Positions 45,093 to 53,678 of a stretch of DNA of 64,000 bases are shown here, piece by piece. Every line of letters begins with the position of its first letter. Within the stretch, counting starts at the first letter, position 1. A program made the position numbers and the translations under genes. Source of the DNA: Lentilitoribacter sp. Alg239-R112. Lineage in GTDB: Bacteria; Pseudomonadota; Alphaproteobacteria; Rhizobiales; Rhizobiaceae. The notes below the pieces were generated by a model. The model was given only the letters and a program-made list of their open reading frames with translations, was not told the DNA's origin and did no database searches. Location: contig NZ_LS999833.1 of the NCBI RefSeq assembly GCF_900537175.1, positions 1,612,001 through 1,676,000 of the forward strand. Reading direction: 5' to 3'.

Positions 45093-45830
45093 TTAAATTA
45101 GACAGCGAAAAAGTACTTTCAGACCGGGATCTGTGCGGCGAACTGTTATTCTCGGCAACGAAAACCTTTCGTCACCGGTGCGAACATGGCTTTTCTTTGT
45201 AGTTGTTGCGCTGGTATATTCAGCGTTTTCAACCAGGGTTCGAATGTTGGTATTATGAGAACCATGAGGGTAGCAAAAAGCTTTCACAGGTGCGCCAGCT
45301 GCGTCTTCAATTACCTTTTTACAATCGGTAATTTCTTGCTGTGCCGCTTCATGCGACAAGTCAGCTAAAACCGGATGGGATATCGTATGGGCACCAGCTT
45401 CATGGCCATTGTCAACCCATTCACGCATTTCCAACTCTGTCATTAGTGGTAGTTTAGGAATTTTTCGGGGGACATCCCACTGATTGCACCCTCCAATTTG
45501 GCCTGACACAAAATAATTGGTGGCCGTAAAGCCAAGATCGCCGAGTATCGGAGCCGCATTTTGCAAAACATTACGATAACCATCATCAAAAGTCAGGCCG
45601 AAAACGCGCCCTGCTTTCTTCCCCTCAAGATAAGGCATTAGATCGCAAATCGACAACCCCTGATAGCCAAACGCTTTCAGCCAGCGCATCTGCGATTCAA
45701 ACCGCTTGGGATGAACACTAAGGCTTCTCGACGGCGTTCCGGTAGGCGCGGGAGGTTCAATTTTATGGTAAAGAAGAATCGGAATGGCTGACGATGGTTT
45801 AATCAACTCGTTATTTTTTTTGTCCATCAT
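45093..45830 (-). CDS. Polysaccharide deacetylase family protein
   Basis: 245 residues. A NodB-homology (carbohydrate esterase 4) domain with the metal-binding motifs FGLTFDDGYRN (catalytic Asp and metal Asp) and AGAHTISHPVLADLS (H-x3-H). The downstream AFCYPHGSHN block is also typical. These enzymes remove acetyl groups from N-acetylated polysaccharides such as peptidoglycan, chitin-like or exported polymers. No signal peptide is seen, so it may act on a cytoplasmic or lipid-linked precursor. It lies 125 bases downstream of a glycosyltransferase gene on the same strand, suggesting an envelope-polysaccharide role. The start is the ATG at 45830. Confidence 0.88.
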   Translation of the reverse strand: MMDKKNNELIKPSSAIPILLYHKIEPPAPTGTPSRSLSVHPKRFESQMRWLKAFGYQGLSICDLMPYLEGKKAGRVFGLTFDDGYRNVLQNAAPILGDLGFTATNYFVSGQIGGCNQWDVPRKIPKLPLMTELEMREWVDNGHEAGAHTISHPVLADLSHEAAQQEITDCKKVIEDAAGAPVKAFCYPHGSHNTNIRTLVENAEYTSATTTKKSHVRTGDERFSLPRITVRRTDPGLKVLFRCLI

Positions 45831-45955
45831 TGCAAAGTCTCTTCTATTAAGGTTTACCCCTTTCTAATGTATCTATCATCAAATGTGGATGCTGTTTAGT
45901 AATTAGCCGTACATCAACTATAGATATACAGCTGACGCCCCTCACCCGTTAAACA

Positions 45956-46675
45956 TCACTGTCGCGCTCGAAGCGATATTCTTGAACGATAAATTGGCCG
46001 AAGAATTTCCCGTTTCAGTTTCATCAACCTATCCTTTCGTTTTTCAAGCGTTGTCCCACCGAGTGTATTAGAAATTTCCATAATACCTCCAGGAACAATT
46101 GAGTGGGGATGAACACCAGTTACCCAGTGCATCTGTAGCAAAGTATCTACCGGACGATCGAACTGCTCTGTTGTACGCAGTAATTGTTCTGCGGTGCGCC
46201 TATCGATCAGTTGCGCAACCATACCAAGACCTGTGCAGTTTGGCTTAATCAGTTGAGCCGTACCATCTTTATTGATCACTTCACCTCGTTCCCGTCCATC
46301 ACGAAACGGAAAACGAATAAAGCCAGCCTCTTCAATATGTTTAACAGCTAAATCAAGGCTATCGTGAAAACTGCTTGCAGGTTGAGCATCATCTTCCATC
46401 ACAAGCGCAGCATCAAGATTACTCTCTAATATTTCTCGCCATACTTTGCGGTGAGAAAGAAAACAGGAAATTTCATTGCGACTCATCACAAAGGGATATG
46501 ACGGCCTGTGCAGTTTACGTCGATAGTGCGGCTCTATCTCATCCACGGTAATCGTCTGCCCATCCACAGCATCAACGATGCGCCCTTCAAAAGGCAAACC
46601 AGAGATGACATTTTTTACATGAGCACATCTTTGTTCAGCGCGCTTGAGATGAATGATAAGTGTTTCTATACGCAT
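45956..46675 (-). CDS. Glycosyltransferase family 25 protein (LPS-type)
   Basis: About 239 residues. The start ETLIIHLKRAEQRCAHV, the central SCFLSHRKVWREILES, the metal-binding VMEDDAQP and the AQLIDRRTAEQLL stretch match family 25 glycosyltransferases, which act in lipopolysaccharide or oligosaccharide synthesis. Donor and acceptor are unknown. ATG 46675 is chosen because GGGGGG lies six bases upstream; the frame is open 13 codons further. It is followed on the same strand by a polysaccharide deacetylase gene, and upstream sits a tRNA gene. Confidence 0.87.
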   Translation of the reverse strand: MRIETLIIHLKRAEQRCAHVKNVISGLPFEGRIVDAVDGQTITVDEIEPHYRRKLHRPSYPFVMSRNEISCFLSHRKVWREILESNLDAALVMEDDAQPASSFHDSLDLAVKHIEEAGFIRFPFRDGRERGEVINKDGTAQLIKPNCTGLGMVAQLIDRRTAEQLLRTTEQFDRPVDTLLQMHWVTGVHPHSIVPGGIMEISNTLGGTTLEKRKDRLMKLKREILRPIYRSRISLRARQ

Positions 46676-46798
46676 ACGAAGCCCCCCAGCCCTATGCAAG
46701 TTCATACATACCAATACAGAATGTATTGAGTTGATATGATGATTGCAAGATTGTTACATGGCAAAGGATCTAAAACATTACCTTAATATCAAAAGGAG

Positions 46799-46875
46799 TG
46801 GTGGGCCCGGAGGGATTCGAACCCCCGACCAAGCGGTTATGAGCCGCCGGCTCTAACCAACTGAGCTACAGGCCC
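46799..46875 (-). tRNA. tRNA with CAT anticodon, probably tRNA-Ile2 (lysidine-modified)
   Basis: A 77-base cloverleaf including encoded CCA. The acceptor stem GGGCCTG pairs with CGGGCCC. The D-arm is GCTCAGTTGGTTAGAGC, the anticodon stem GGCGG/CCGCT has loop CTCATAA, and the T-arm contains GGTTCGAATCC. The anticodon CAT fits Met or Ile2. The anticodon arm and variable region (GGCGGCTCATAACCGCTTGGTC) resemble tRNA-Ile2, where C34 becomes lysidine, more than elongator tRNA-Met, but this needs a model-based call. Confidence 0.9.
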
Positions 46876-47031
46876 CACCTTTTACCTTTTAAGGTAGTGA
46901 TGAAAACCGCTTATGCCGCACGTTTGTTCATTCGTCTAGTCCAAAAATGCGATCTTCCAAAAACTTCGCCCTATTCCGTTCACATTCTACTGCCAATTGT
47001 GTAATTGAACGCAAGGAAAACGGAGCATTTC

Positions 47032-47772
47032 ATGACGAAGCAAAACACAACCTTTCTCGCGACAGCACTGCTGGCCAGCCTAGTCGTCGCCTCGCCTGTT
47101 TATGCTGATGAGAAAAAAGATGAGGTCGGCCTTATTAACGTCACAGGCGTTGGCACAGTGAAAACAGCTCCAGATATGGCCACAATAAACCTGACTGTTT
47201 TGCGTGAAGCTGAAACTGCAAAGGAAGCATTGCACGACAATACTCGAGCGATGTCAGATGTATTGACTGCGATGAGGCAATTTGGAATTGAGGATAAAGA
47301 CCTTCAAACATCGAATTTTTCTATCAACCCGCGCTATATTTATCCAAAACATAAAGATGGCATCCAACAAGCTCCCAAAATAGTTGGTTACCAAGTCTCC
47401 AATTCTCTTACAGTCCGTATTCTTGATCTAGACAAAGTGGGTGAGATTTTAGATCAATCAATTACGCTCGGCGTAAACCAAGGTGGTAATATCATCTTTG
47501 GAAATTCAGATATTGCAGAATTGCAAATGCAAGCCCGCGCCATGGCAATGAAGAATGCGCTTAGGAAAGCAGAGGTGCTAACAAAAGCTGTTGGCGTAGA
47601 TATCGGAAACATCAAACAAATAAACGAGAACTCATTTCATGCTGAGCCACAACCAATTATGCGTGCCGAAATGGCAATGGCAAAAATGGCGGATAGCGCA
47701 CCGGTACCAATTGCTGGTGGCGAAAACGCCTATCGTATAACGGTAAATGTGACATTTGAAATTGAACAATAG
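47032..47772 (+). CDS. SIMPL (DUF541) domain periplasmic protein
   Basis: 246 residues. The signal peptide (TFLATALLASLVVASPVYA) is followed by the SIMPL/DUF541 domain: INVTGVGTVKTAPDMATINLTV at the start, KDLQTSNFSINPRY, and the C-terminal AYRITVNVTFEIEQ. Relatives form multimeric periplasmic or outer-membrane assemblies; one is linked to oxidative-stress tolerance and the name-giving mammalian homologue is a signalling protein. Biological role here is unknown. ATG 47032 is supported by GGAG at good spacing. It converges on a small secreted protein gene with a shared hairpin. Confidence 0.88.
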   Translation: MTKQNTTFLATALLASLVVASPVYADEKKDEVGLINVTGVGTVKTAPDMATINLTVLREAETAKEALHDNTRAMSDVLTAMRQFGIEDKDLQTSNFSINPRYIYPKHKDGIQQAPKIVGYQVSNSLTVRILDLDKVGEILDQSITLGVNQGGNIIFGNSDIAELQMQARAMAMKNALRKAEVLTKAVGVDIGNIKQINENSFHAEPQPIMRAEMAMAKMADSAPVPIAGGENAYRITVNVTFEIEQ

Positions 47773-47782
47773 TAAGAAAACA

Positions 47783-47805
47783 CCTCTGGGAGATCATCCC
47801 AGAGG
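47783..47805. terminator. Bidirectional hairpin between convergent genes
   Basis: A 9-bp perfect stem CCTCTGGGA/TCCCAGAGG with a 5-base loop lies between the SIMPL gene stop and the convergent small secreted protein gene stop. There is no long T-run on either side. Confidence 0.65.
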
Positions 47806-47823
47806 CTTGTAAAGCATATAAAC

Positions 47824-48189
47824 TTAACGATATGCAATTAATGGACAACCCTTCCGATTAGCGAACACCAATTTGACTGGGTGTCCATAATTATATCCCC
47901 TAACAACCACCTTACGCTTATTTACACGTGTGATTTCACTATGGCGAACTCCGTATTTATGACGCGCCTTCTTTAGTGCTTTGCGCGGACGACAACGTTT
48001 TCTGCTGTGATGTTTGTATTTATGATATCTAGGCTGTGTGTTGTAGTAGCGGAATTGCGGTGATGAATGATGACCACCGAAATGTAATTCAAATCCAAAA
48101 TTTCCAGCTGAAGCAACGGTTGCGCCTGCAAGCGATGTTGTTGCAGCTATTAAGAGAACAGCTATTGATGATTTAAGTTTAGATTGCAT
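47824..48189 (-). CDS. Small secreted basic protein, unknown function
   Basis: 121 residues. A signal peptide (SSIAVLLIAATTSLAGATVASA then GN) precedes a His/Tyr-rich segment (HFGGHHSSPQFRYYN) and a strongly basic C-terminal module (CRPRKALKKARHKYGVRH, ITRVNKRKVVVRGYNYG, ending CPLIAYR) with two cysteines that could form a disulfide. Similar short modules recur in rhizobial secreted proteins without assigned function. ATG 48189 is used because GGAGG precedes it; the frame is open seven codons further. Confidence 0.75.
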   Translation of the reverse strand: MQSKLKSSIAVLLIAATTSLAGATVASAGNFGFELHFGGHHSSPQFRYYNTQPRYHKYKHHSRKRCRPRKALKKARHKYGVRHSEITRVNKRKVVVRGYNYGHPVKLVFANRKGCPLIAYR

Positions 48190-48295
48190 GACGACCTCCA
48201 TGTGTTTCAATATGAGATCAAATTAACCTTGTTCTTCTGAACCCAATCGGAACCACTTGTTCATATTCCGTTCAGAAAAGTCATTACTTTTATAT

Positions 48296-48712
48296 TCATG
48301 AAATGTGTAAAATCACATCTCTCCGATGAGGCATATTTCTATGCTCAAATAAATAGATTCCCTGCCAGGTTCCAAGGCCAAGCGAACCATTAATAATAGG
48401 GATCGAAAGCGAAACTGGCAGCAATGCAGATTTGATATGCGCGGGCATATCGTCCGGCCCCTCATATGTATGAGTTATCCACGACATCTCTGGGCTATCA
48501 CTACTGGGTACGAGGCGAGAGAAAAACTCCTTCATATCCACCTGCACCTCAGGGTCAGCGTTTTCTTGAATAAGCAACGAGCATGAGGTATGGCGAACAA
48601 AAAGTGTTAGTAACCCAGCTTCAATGTTTCGCTTTCCTACAAAGCTTTTTACATCATCAGTAAACTCGTAAAGTGCTTGTCCATAGGTTTCGATGGTCAG
48701 AACTTGCTGCAT
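48296..48712 (-). CDS. YjbQ / UPF0047 family protein
   Basis: 138 residues, the full family length. Hallmarks are FVRHTSCSLLIQENADP near the middle and GTWQGIYLFEHR at the end, the conserved HTS and EHR residues of UPF0047. Members have been annotated as secondary thiamine-phosphate synthases because some complement thiE mutants, but the physiological reaction is unsettled. The ATG at 48712 lies one base after the stop of the upstream GST-like gene, so translation is coupled. The longer in-frame extension overlaps that gene and is not conserved. Confidence 0.9.
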   Translation of the reverse strand: MQQVLTIETYGQALYEFTDDVKSFVGKRNIEAGLLTLFVRHTSCSLLIQENADPEVQVDMKEFFSRLVPSSDSPEMSWITHTYEGPDDMPAHIKSALLPVSLSIPIINGSLGLGTWQGIYLFEHRNMPHRRDVILHIS

Positions 48713-48713
48713 A

Positions 48714-49424
48714 TCAATCGCTCTTGATGCTCTCTTGGCCGAAAACCGTGATCGCATCCCCTTCCCTCCACAAAGGATATTTAGTCATCACCGACAAAAA
48801 CAATGGAGAGCTAACGAATTGATCGAGGGCAGAAATCAGTTTTGTCCACTTCTGGGCTTCAAACCAATCAAAGTCTACATTGGCAAACTGCCTTACAAAA
48901 GGGAAGATAGCCAAATCAGCAATAGAGAATTTTGATCCCATTAGAAACGGCCCATTCTCAGATAGATGATCATTAAGTTTGAACAGAAAATCGCTAGCGT
49001 TCTGGCGAGATGTCTCTTTATCAACGCTCTCATAACGATTTGAATATTTGTAATGATCCAATTCTGATTTAAACGGTCCGTCATTTTCTGCAATTAACGA
49101 CATGGCATCATCCAATGTGCCTTGTTCTGGCATCAATAAATTCATCGGGTCTGACTGGCCCAGAGCATACAGCACGATGTCAAGGCTCTCATCCACAACT
49201 TGACCATCCGTTAGAATCAAAACAGGAACGGTTCCCTTAGGTGATGCTTGCAACATTGATGGAGGTTTTTCTCGCAATATAATCTCACGCAATTCAACGC
49301 TTCGCCCGCTGGAATACAACGCTAACCGCGCACGCATAGCATATGGGCACCGTCTGAAAGAATAGAGTATAGGTAGCGATTGCAAATCATTCACCTTTGT
49401 TTTTATAACAACAATAATTTTCAA
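48714..49424 (-). CDS. Glutathione S-transferase family protein
   Basis: Up to 236 residues. An N-terminal thioredoxin-like domain has the Cys-type active site SFRRCPYAMRARLAL and the glutathione-binding GTVPVLILTDGQVVDESLDI (cis-Pro and ES pair). A helical C-terminal domain follows (FSIADLAIFPFVRQF). Such Cys-GSTs usually act in reduction or dehalogenation-like thiol chemistry instead of conjugation. Substrate unknown. Start uncertain: TTG 49424, GTG 49394 or TTG 49385; the last has AAGGTG at ideal spacing. Its stop lies one base before the yjbQ start, forming a tight two-gene operon. Confidence 0.87.
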   Translation of the reverse strand: MKIIVVIKTKVNDLQSLPILYSFRRCPYAMRARLALYSSGRSVELREIILREKPPSMLQASPKGTVPVLILTDGQVVDESLDIVLYALGQSDPMNLLMPEQGTLDDAMSLIAENDGPFKSELDHYKYSNRYESVDKETSRQNASDFLFKLNDHLSENGPFLMGSKFSIADLAIFPFVRQFANVDFDWFEAQKWTKLISALDQFVSSPLFLSVMTKYPLWREGDAITVFGQESIKSD

Positions 49425-49561
49425 GCCGTATTCCTGACAGGATCTGCGCTCACGTCAACATTTAAGCGACGCCTCACTATTAAGTGATCTACTGGGGCAC
49501 TTTGCCCTAGGGCGTTTTTCAGCCAGAATACTTATGCCTAATGCTGAGCATGGAGAATAGA

Positions 49562-50161
49562 ATGAAAATATTTCGAATTATATTGTGGTCAGTAACAATA
49601 GCAGTTGTTGTAACTCTGGGAGTGATAAGCTTCGGATGGCAAAAAGAAACAACAACAAATAATGAACCCTATGGAGTTGCTTTTCAGCTCATCGATCAAA
49701 AAAACAACGAAATCACTGAAGCAGCGTTTCGAGAAAAGCCTACCGCTGTATTTTTTGGCTTTACACATTGTCCGGAAATTTGCCCTACCACACTATACGA
49801 ACTAGATTCGTGGCTCGAGCAAGTCGATCCAAATGGTGATAAAATCTCCGCATATTTTGTATCTGTTGACCCTGAAAAAGATACCGCCGAGATTTTGGAC
49901 CTTTACGTAGGTAATGTAACCAAACGCGTGACTGGTATAACCGGTGCGCCGGAAAAAATTTCGAAAATGCTCAAAGGCTTCAACATATACTTCAAAAAAA
50001 TTCCATTGGATGCAAACGAACCAAATGGTGATTATACGATGGATCACACGGCCTCAATATTCCTCCTAAAGGATGGTGGGCGCTTTAAAGGTACGATTGC
50101 ATATGGAGAAAACCCGGAAACTGCAATTCAGAAGCTTAAAAATTTGATCAGCGGCAGCTAG
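49562..50161 (+). CDS. SCO family copper chaperone / thiol protein
   Basis: 199 residues. An N-terminal membrane anchor (IFRIILWSVTIAVVVTLGVISF) holds a periplasmic thioredoxin-like domain with the copper-binding CPEICPTTLYEL (C-x3-C) in FGFTHCPEICPT, the VSVDPEKDT segment, and the third ligand His in DHTASIFLL. SCO proteins help insert copper into cytochrome c oxidase Cu-A or act as thiol reductases. No oxidase genes are nearby. ATG 49562 is chosen on GGAGA spacing; the frame is open seven codons further upstream. Confidence 0.92.
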   Translation: MKIFRIILWSVTIAVVVTLGVISFGWQKETTTNNEPYGVAFQLIDQKNNEITEAAFREKPTAVFFGFTHCPEICPTTLYELDSWLEQVDPNGDKISAYFVSVDPEKDTAEILDLYVGNVTKRVTGITGAPEKISKMLKGFNIYFKKIPLDANEPNGDYTMDHTASIFLLKDGGRFKGTIAYGENPETAIQKLKNLISGS

Positions 50162-50233
50162 TGGTCTATGGGTTTGTGAACTTCAATGACGCAGATGCAA
50201 TTTGCAAATCACTTTCACTCATTCAGGCACAAT

Positions 50234-51121
50234 ATGACCCAAACCAGGCTTTATGTAACGACTGACGAAAAAACGTCCGACTTTCTATCAGATTTATTTG
50301 AAGTAACGTTTGAAGAAGATGGTTTTGCTTCATCAACGACAGAAATTGATGAAGTCAACAAAATCTGGGAAGCGTCCGTTTATGTAAATCCCGAAGATGT
50401 ACAGACCACGATTGAACGCCTTAACGAGATCTTTGCTCAAAACTCGCTTACTTTAGATATCTCGCATGAAGTACTACCAGATATTGACTGGGTTACGCAC
50501 ACGCTCAAAGGTTTAAAACCGGTCACTTCCGGACGTTTCATTGTGCATGGATCACATGATCGAAACTCCGTTCAGCCACATCATATTCCTGTTGAAATTA
50601 ACGCAGCGCAGGCATTTGGTACAGGCCATCATGGAACAACAGCGGGTTGTTTGGAGATGATCGAGCATGTCAGCAAAACATCGCATACAAAGTTGCGTAG
50701 CACTGCACCAATTTTAGATCTAGGCACAGGGTCTGGCGTATTGGCTATTGCCGCAGCTAAATTAGCTCGTACTTATGTTTTGGCGACTGACATAGATCCG
50801 ATTGCCACTAAAATTGCCGAGGAAAATGCCGTTTTAAACAAGGCTGCAAATTACATCGAATTTGCCACGGTCAATGGGTTTGCATCAAAAGTTTTTAACG
50901 AAAGAGGACCATTCGGATTGATTATTGCCAATATATTGGCACGGCCTCTTATGAAAATGGCACCCAAGATCGCAAAAAATCTTCAAACAGGCGGTACAGT
51001 CATTTTGTCGGGAATACTTGCCGAGCAGCGATGGAAGGTTTTGTCCGCCTTCAATAACCAAGGCCTTTATCATCAAAAAACGATCTGGCGAAATGGTTGG
51101 GTAACCATCGTGCTCAAATAA
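50234..51121 (+). CDS. prmA: Ribosomal protein L11 methyltransferase
   Basis: 295 residues. It trimethylates ribosomal protein L11 using S-adenosylmethionine. The N-terminal substrate-recognition domain begins TQTRLYVTTDEKTSDFLSDLF. The methyltransferase domain shows AFGTGHHGTTAGCLEM, motif I PILDLGTGSGVLAIAAAK, DIDPIATKIAEENA and the NPPY-like LIIANILARPL. A start 48 bases upstream (50186) is possible, but ATG 50234 gives the family-typical N-terminus. It lies 72 bases after the SCO gene. Confidence 0.94.
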   Translation: MTQTRLYVTTDEKTSDFLSDLFEVTFEEDGFASSTTEIDEVNKIWEASVYVNPEDVQTTIERLNEIFAQNSLTLDISHEVLPDIDWVTHTLKGLKPVTSGRFIVHGSHDRNSVQPHHIPVEINAAQAFGTGHHGTTAGCLEMIEHVSKTSHTKLRSTAPILDLGTGSGVLAIAAAKLARTYVLATDIDPIATKIAEENAVLNKAANYIEFATVNGFASKVFNERGPFGLIIANILARPLMKMAPKIAKNLQTGGTVILSGILAEQRWKVLSAFNNQGLYHQKTIWRNGWVTIVLK

Positions 51122-51143
51122 AAAGCGGCCCGAAAGGACCGCT
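51116..51143 (-). terminator. Intrinsic terminator of the DUF1127 gene
   Basis: On the minus strand AGCGGTCC-TTTC-GGGCCGCT forms an 8-bp stem with one U-G pair, followed by TTTTATTT. On the plus strand the same pair would be a C-A mismatch with no T-run, so it serves the leftward gene. Confidence 0.8.
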
Positions 51144-51175
51144 CATCATACATTGTCAAATCAGATTGATTTGCC

Positions 51176-51349
51176 TTATACACCGTAAGGCTGATAGCCT
51201 TCTTTACGGATTTGATCACGTGTACGGCCAATAGACTTCAATGTGTCATCATCAAGTCCGATTAGAGTACCATTGACATAGCGACGAACTTGACGTTCAC
51301 GTGCTGAGATCATGCTTTCGAATGCAGATTTGAATATTGAATTTGCCAT
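51176..51349 (-). CDS. DUF1127-type small protein, 57 residues
   Basis: A short gene reading MANSIFKSAFESMISARERQ..., with VRRYVNGTLIGLDDDTLKSIG in the middle and EGYQPYGV at the end. The Arg-rich helix followed by LxxLDDxTLKxIGRTR is the DUF1127 (YjiS-like) pattern of small alphaproteobacterial proteins, some of which are thought to bind RNA and influence its turnover. GGAAAAG precedes the ATG at 51349 and a terminator follows the stop. It is divergent from the aminopeptidase gene and convergent with prmA. The specific target is unknown. Confidence 0.85.
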   Translation of the reverse strand: MANSIFKSAFESMISARERQVRRYVNGTLIGLDDDTLKSIGRTRDQIRKEGYQPYGV

Positions 51350-51534
51350 TTTATCTTTTCCTTTGTGTGGATTTTGCTAACCACTGCTTACAAATTCAAT
51401 ATAGTGCATAATGAAAATATTTGGAGCGCTATCTCGTCAATAGAGCTATGCATAGAGAACATAGGTAGGTAAGTTGCGCCATAAGAAAACTTTTGAATGA
51501 GTCTATGAGCTTTTTCATCGCCTGAGGAATATTC

Positions 51535-53364
51535 ATGTTTCAGAAATTTGTTACCGTCTCCAAACCAGAAACAGCATCAGCGCGTGTTGTAAAACTCCGC
51601 AACCTATTTGATGAACTGGATGTCGATGCCATCCTAGTTCCGCGCAGCGATGAATATCTGGGAGAATATGTGCCTACCTGTGCCGAACGACTAGCATGGC
51701 TCACCAGCTTTACCGGCTCTGCAGGAACAACACTTGTACTGCGAGACAAGGCGATAATCTTCACAGACGGACGGTATACATCTCAAGTCAGCAAACAATG
51801 TGATCTGGATATATTTTCAATTGAGGACCTGATAACAAATCCACCATCTAAATGGATTGAAACAAATACGTCAGGTTTAAGATTAGGGCTTGATCCTTGG
51901 ACGCTTCCAGGTTCGAGCATTAAAAACCTCGAAAAAGCATTAAACGCCACCCAAGGTGAAATCGTAACTCTACGCTCAAACCCCGTGGATCAAATTTGGA
52001 ATAATAAGCCAGAGGAACCTTCTGCAAAAATATCAATTCAACCAGAAAAATATTCAGGGCAATTGGCGAAGGATAAAATCGCGACAATTCGTTTAGATTT
52101 AAAAACAAAAGAATCAGATGCCGTTATTATCGCTGATCCACTATCTGTATGCTGGATTTTTAATATCCGAGGGCAAGATGTCGCCCATACGCCCCTCACC
52201 CTGTCTCGCGCGATCATATATAAGGATTCTGAATGTAAAATATTCATAGATGCAAAAAAATTAGATATGCAGACCGAAGCCTATTTAACTCAGCTTGCAG
52301 AAATCCATCCAATCGATGAGTTTGAAATAGCTCTCAAACATCTAGGCAAAGACAATGCTCATGTTCTGCTTGACCAACAGATTTCTTCACACGCTATATC
52401 AACGATACTTACTGGTAGCGGCTGCAAGGTCATAAATAAATCAGACCCCGCATTAAAACCTCGTGCCATCAAAAACAAAGCAGAAATTGATGGAGCCATC
52501 GAAGCACACAAAGTAGATGGCGCGGCACTTGTATACTTCCTAGCCTGGCTGGATGCTCAAACCCCAGAACAACTCGATGAAATTAAGGTCGCAACAAAAC
52601 TTGAAAATACAAGAGAAGAAATAGGTCAGAAATTTCAAATGCCGCTCAGAGAAATTTCATTTGATACTATTTCCGGTTCAGGCCCCCATGCAGCAATCAT
52701 TCACTATCGTGTGGATGAGACTAGCAATCGACAACTCAAAAGTGGTGAAATGATGCTGATTGATTCCGGTGGCCAATATGAAGCCGGTACAACAGATATC
52801 ACAAGGACAATCGGGTTCGGAAACGTACCAGAAGAGCAAAAGCGCTTCTTTACGCTTGTACTGAAGGGCATGATCAATATTTCGCTTCTAAAATTCCCTA
52901 AAGGCACACGTGGTGTTGATATCGATGCTTTTGCGCGCATAGCTCTTTGGAAAGCTGGTGTGGATTATGCTCACGGAACAGGCCATGGTGTTGGCAGCTA
53001 TCTATCTGTCCACGAAGGTCCACAATCAATCTCCAAGCGATCAATGGTAGAGCTTGAAACAGGCATGATTGTATCAAACGAACCTGGCTACTACCGTGAT
53101 GATGCTTTTGGCATACGCATTGAGAACCTAGTTACGGTCGATGCCCCTCAGGATATTGACGGTGGCGAGATAGCTATGCTTGGCTTCAATACACTTACTC
53201 TTTGCCCAATTGACCGCAATCTAATTTTACCAAATCTGTTGAGTTCGGATGAATCGGAGTGGTTAAACAGCTATCATCAAACGGTATATGATGAACTATC
53301 CCCACTCATTGAAAATAATAAAACATTAGAATGGCTAAAGTCAGCTACAGCTAAAATTCATTAA
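51535..53364 (+). CDS. Aminopeptidase P family (Xaa-Pro) metallopeptidase
   Basis: 609 residues, the long three-domain form. Two N-terminal creatinase-like domains (LRNLFDELDVDAILVPRSDEYLGEY, given as a region near residues 22-46, and SDAVIIADPLSVCWIFNIRG near 197) precede the pita-bread catalytic domain. The dinuclear-metal ligands are visible in LIDSGGQYEAGTTDITRTIG (two Asp), YAHGTGHGVGSYLSVHEGP (His), SNEPGYY (Glu) and IRIENL (Glu). It cleaves N-terminal residues before proline. TGAGGA precedes the ATG. Its stop interlocks with that of convergent azlD. Confidence 0.94.
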   Translation: MFQKFVTVSKPETASARVVKLRNLFDELDVDAILVPRSDEYLGEYVPTCAERLAWLTSFTGSAGTTLVLRDKAIIFTDGRYTSQVSKQCDLDIFSIEDLITNPPSKWIETNTSGLRLGLDPWTLPGSSIKNLEKALNATQGEIVTLRSNPVDQIWNNKPEEPSAKISIQPEKYSGQLAKDKIATIRLDLKTKESDAVIIADPLSVCWIFNIRGQDVAHTPLTLSRAIIYKDSECKIFIDAKKLDMQTEAYLTQLAEIHPIDEFEIALKHLGKDNAHVLLDQQISSHAISTILTGSGCKVINKSDPALKPRAIKNKAEIDGAIEAHKVDGAALVYFLAWLDAQTPEQLDEIKVATKLENTREEIGQKFQMPLREISFDTISGSGPHAAIIHYRVDETSNRQLKSGEMMLIDSGGQYEAGTTDITRTIGFGNVPEEQKRFFTLVLKGMINISLLKFPKGTRGVDIDAFARIALWKAGVDYAHGTGHGVGSYLSVHEGPQSISKRSMVELETGMIVSNEPGYYRDDAFGIRIENLVTVDAPQDIDGGEIAMLGFNTLTLCPIDRNLILPNLLSSDESEWLNSYHQTVYDELSPLIENNKTLEWLKSATAKIH

Positions 53365-53678
53365 AGGCCCAGCGCTCTTAGAAAAACAATTGATACCCAC
53401 CCAATAAAGAATACCTGCAACAATGAGAATCGTAGGCTTGCAAGCCCTGCGATGAGAAGCGTAATGGTTTCTGCCCAGCCTCCTGTTACAAGTGAAGGTA
53501 TGACTATTGCTGTTATAACAGCAATAGGAACTGCGTTAAGTCCTGCTTCAACACGCGGGTGGATAGTATCAAATCGTGACAAGATGATATGCCCGCCTAT
53601 ACGCGTAAGATAGGTTACGATCGCTGCAAAAATGATAATCCAAAAGTTGGTCGAGAAAAGAAACTCGTGCTCCATCAT
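53361..53678 (-). CDS. azlD: AzlD family protein (branched-chain amino acid exporter subunit)
   Basis: 105 residues with about four hydrophobic segments. AzlD-family features are the N-terminal VTYLTRIGGHIILSRF and the central AGLNAVPIAVITAIV. It forms a two-subunit exporter with AzlC that can remove branched-chain amino acids and some toxic analogues. It overlaps the upstream azlC by four bases (ATGA), so translation is coupled. Its stop is interlocked with that of the aminopeptidase gene. Confidence 0.9.
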   Translation of the reverse strand: MMEHEFLFSTNFWIIIFAAIVTYLTRIGGHIILSRFDTIHPRVEAGLNAVPIAVITAIVIPSLVTGGWAETITLLIAGLASLRFSLLQVFFIGWVSIVFLRALGL

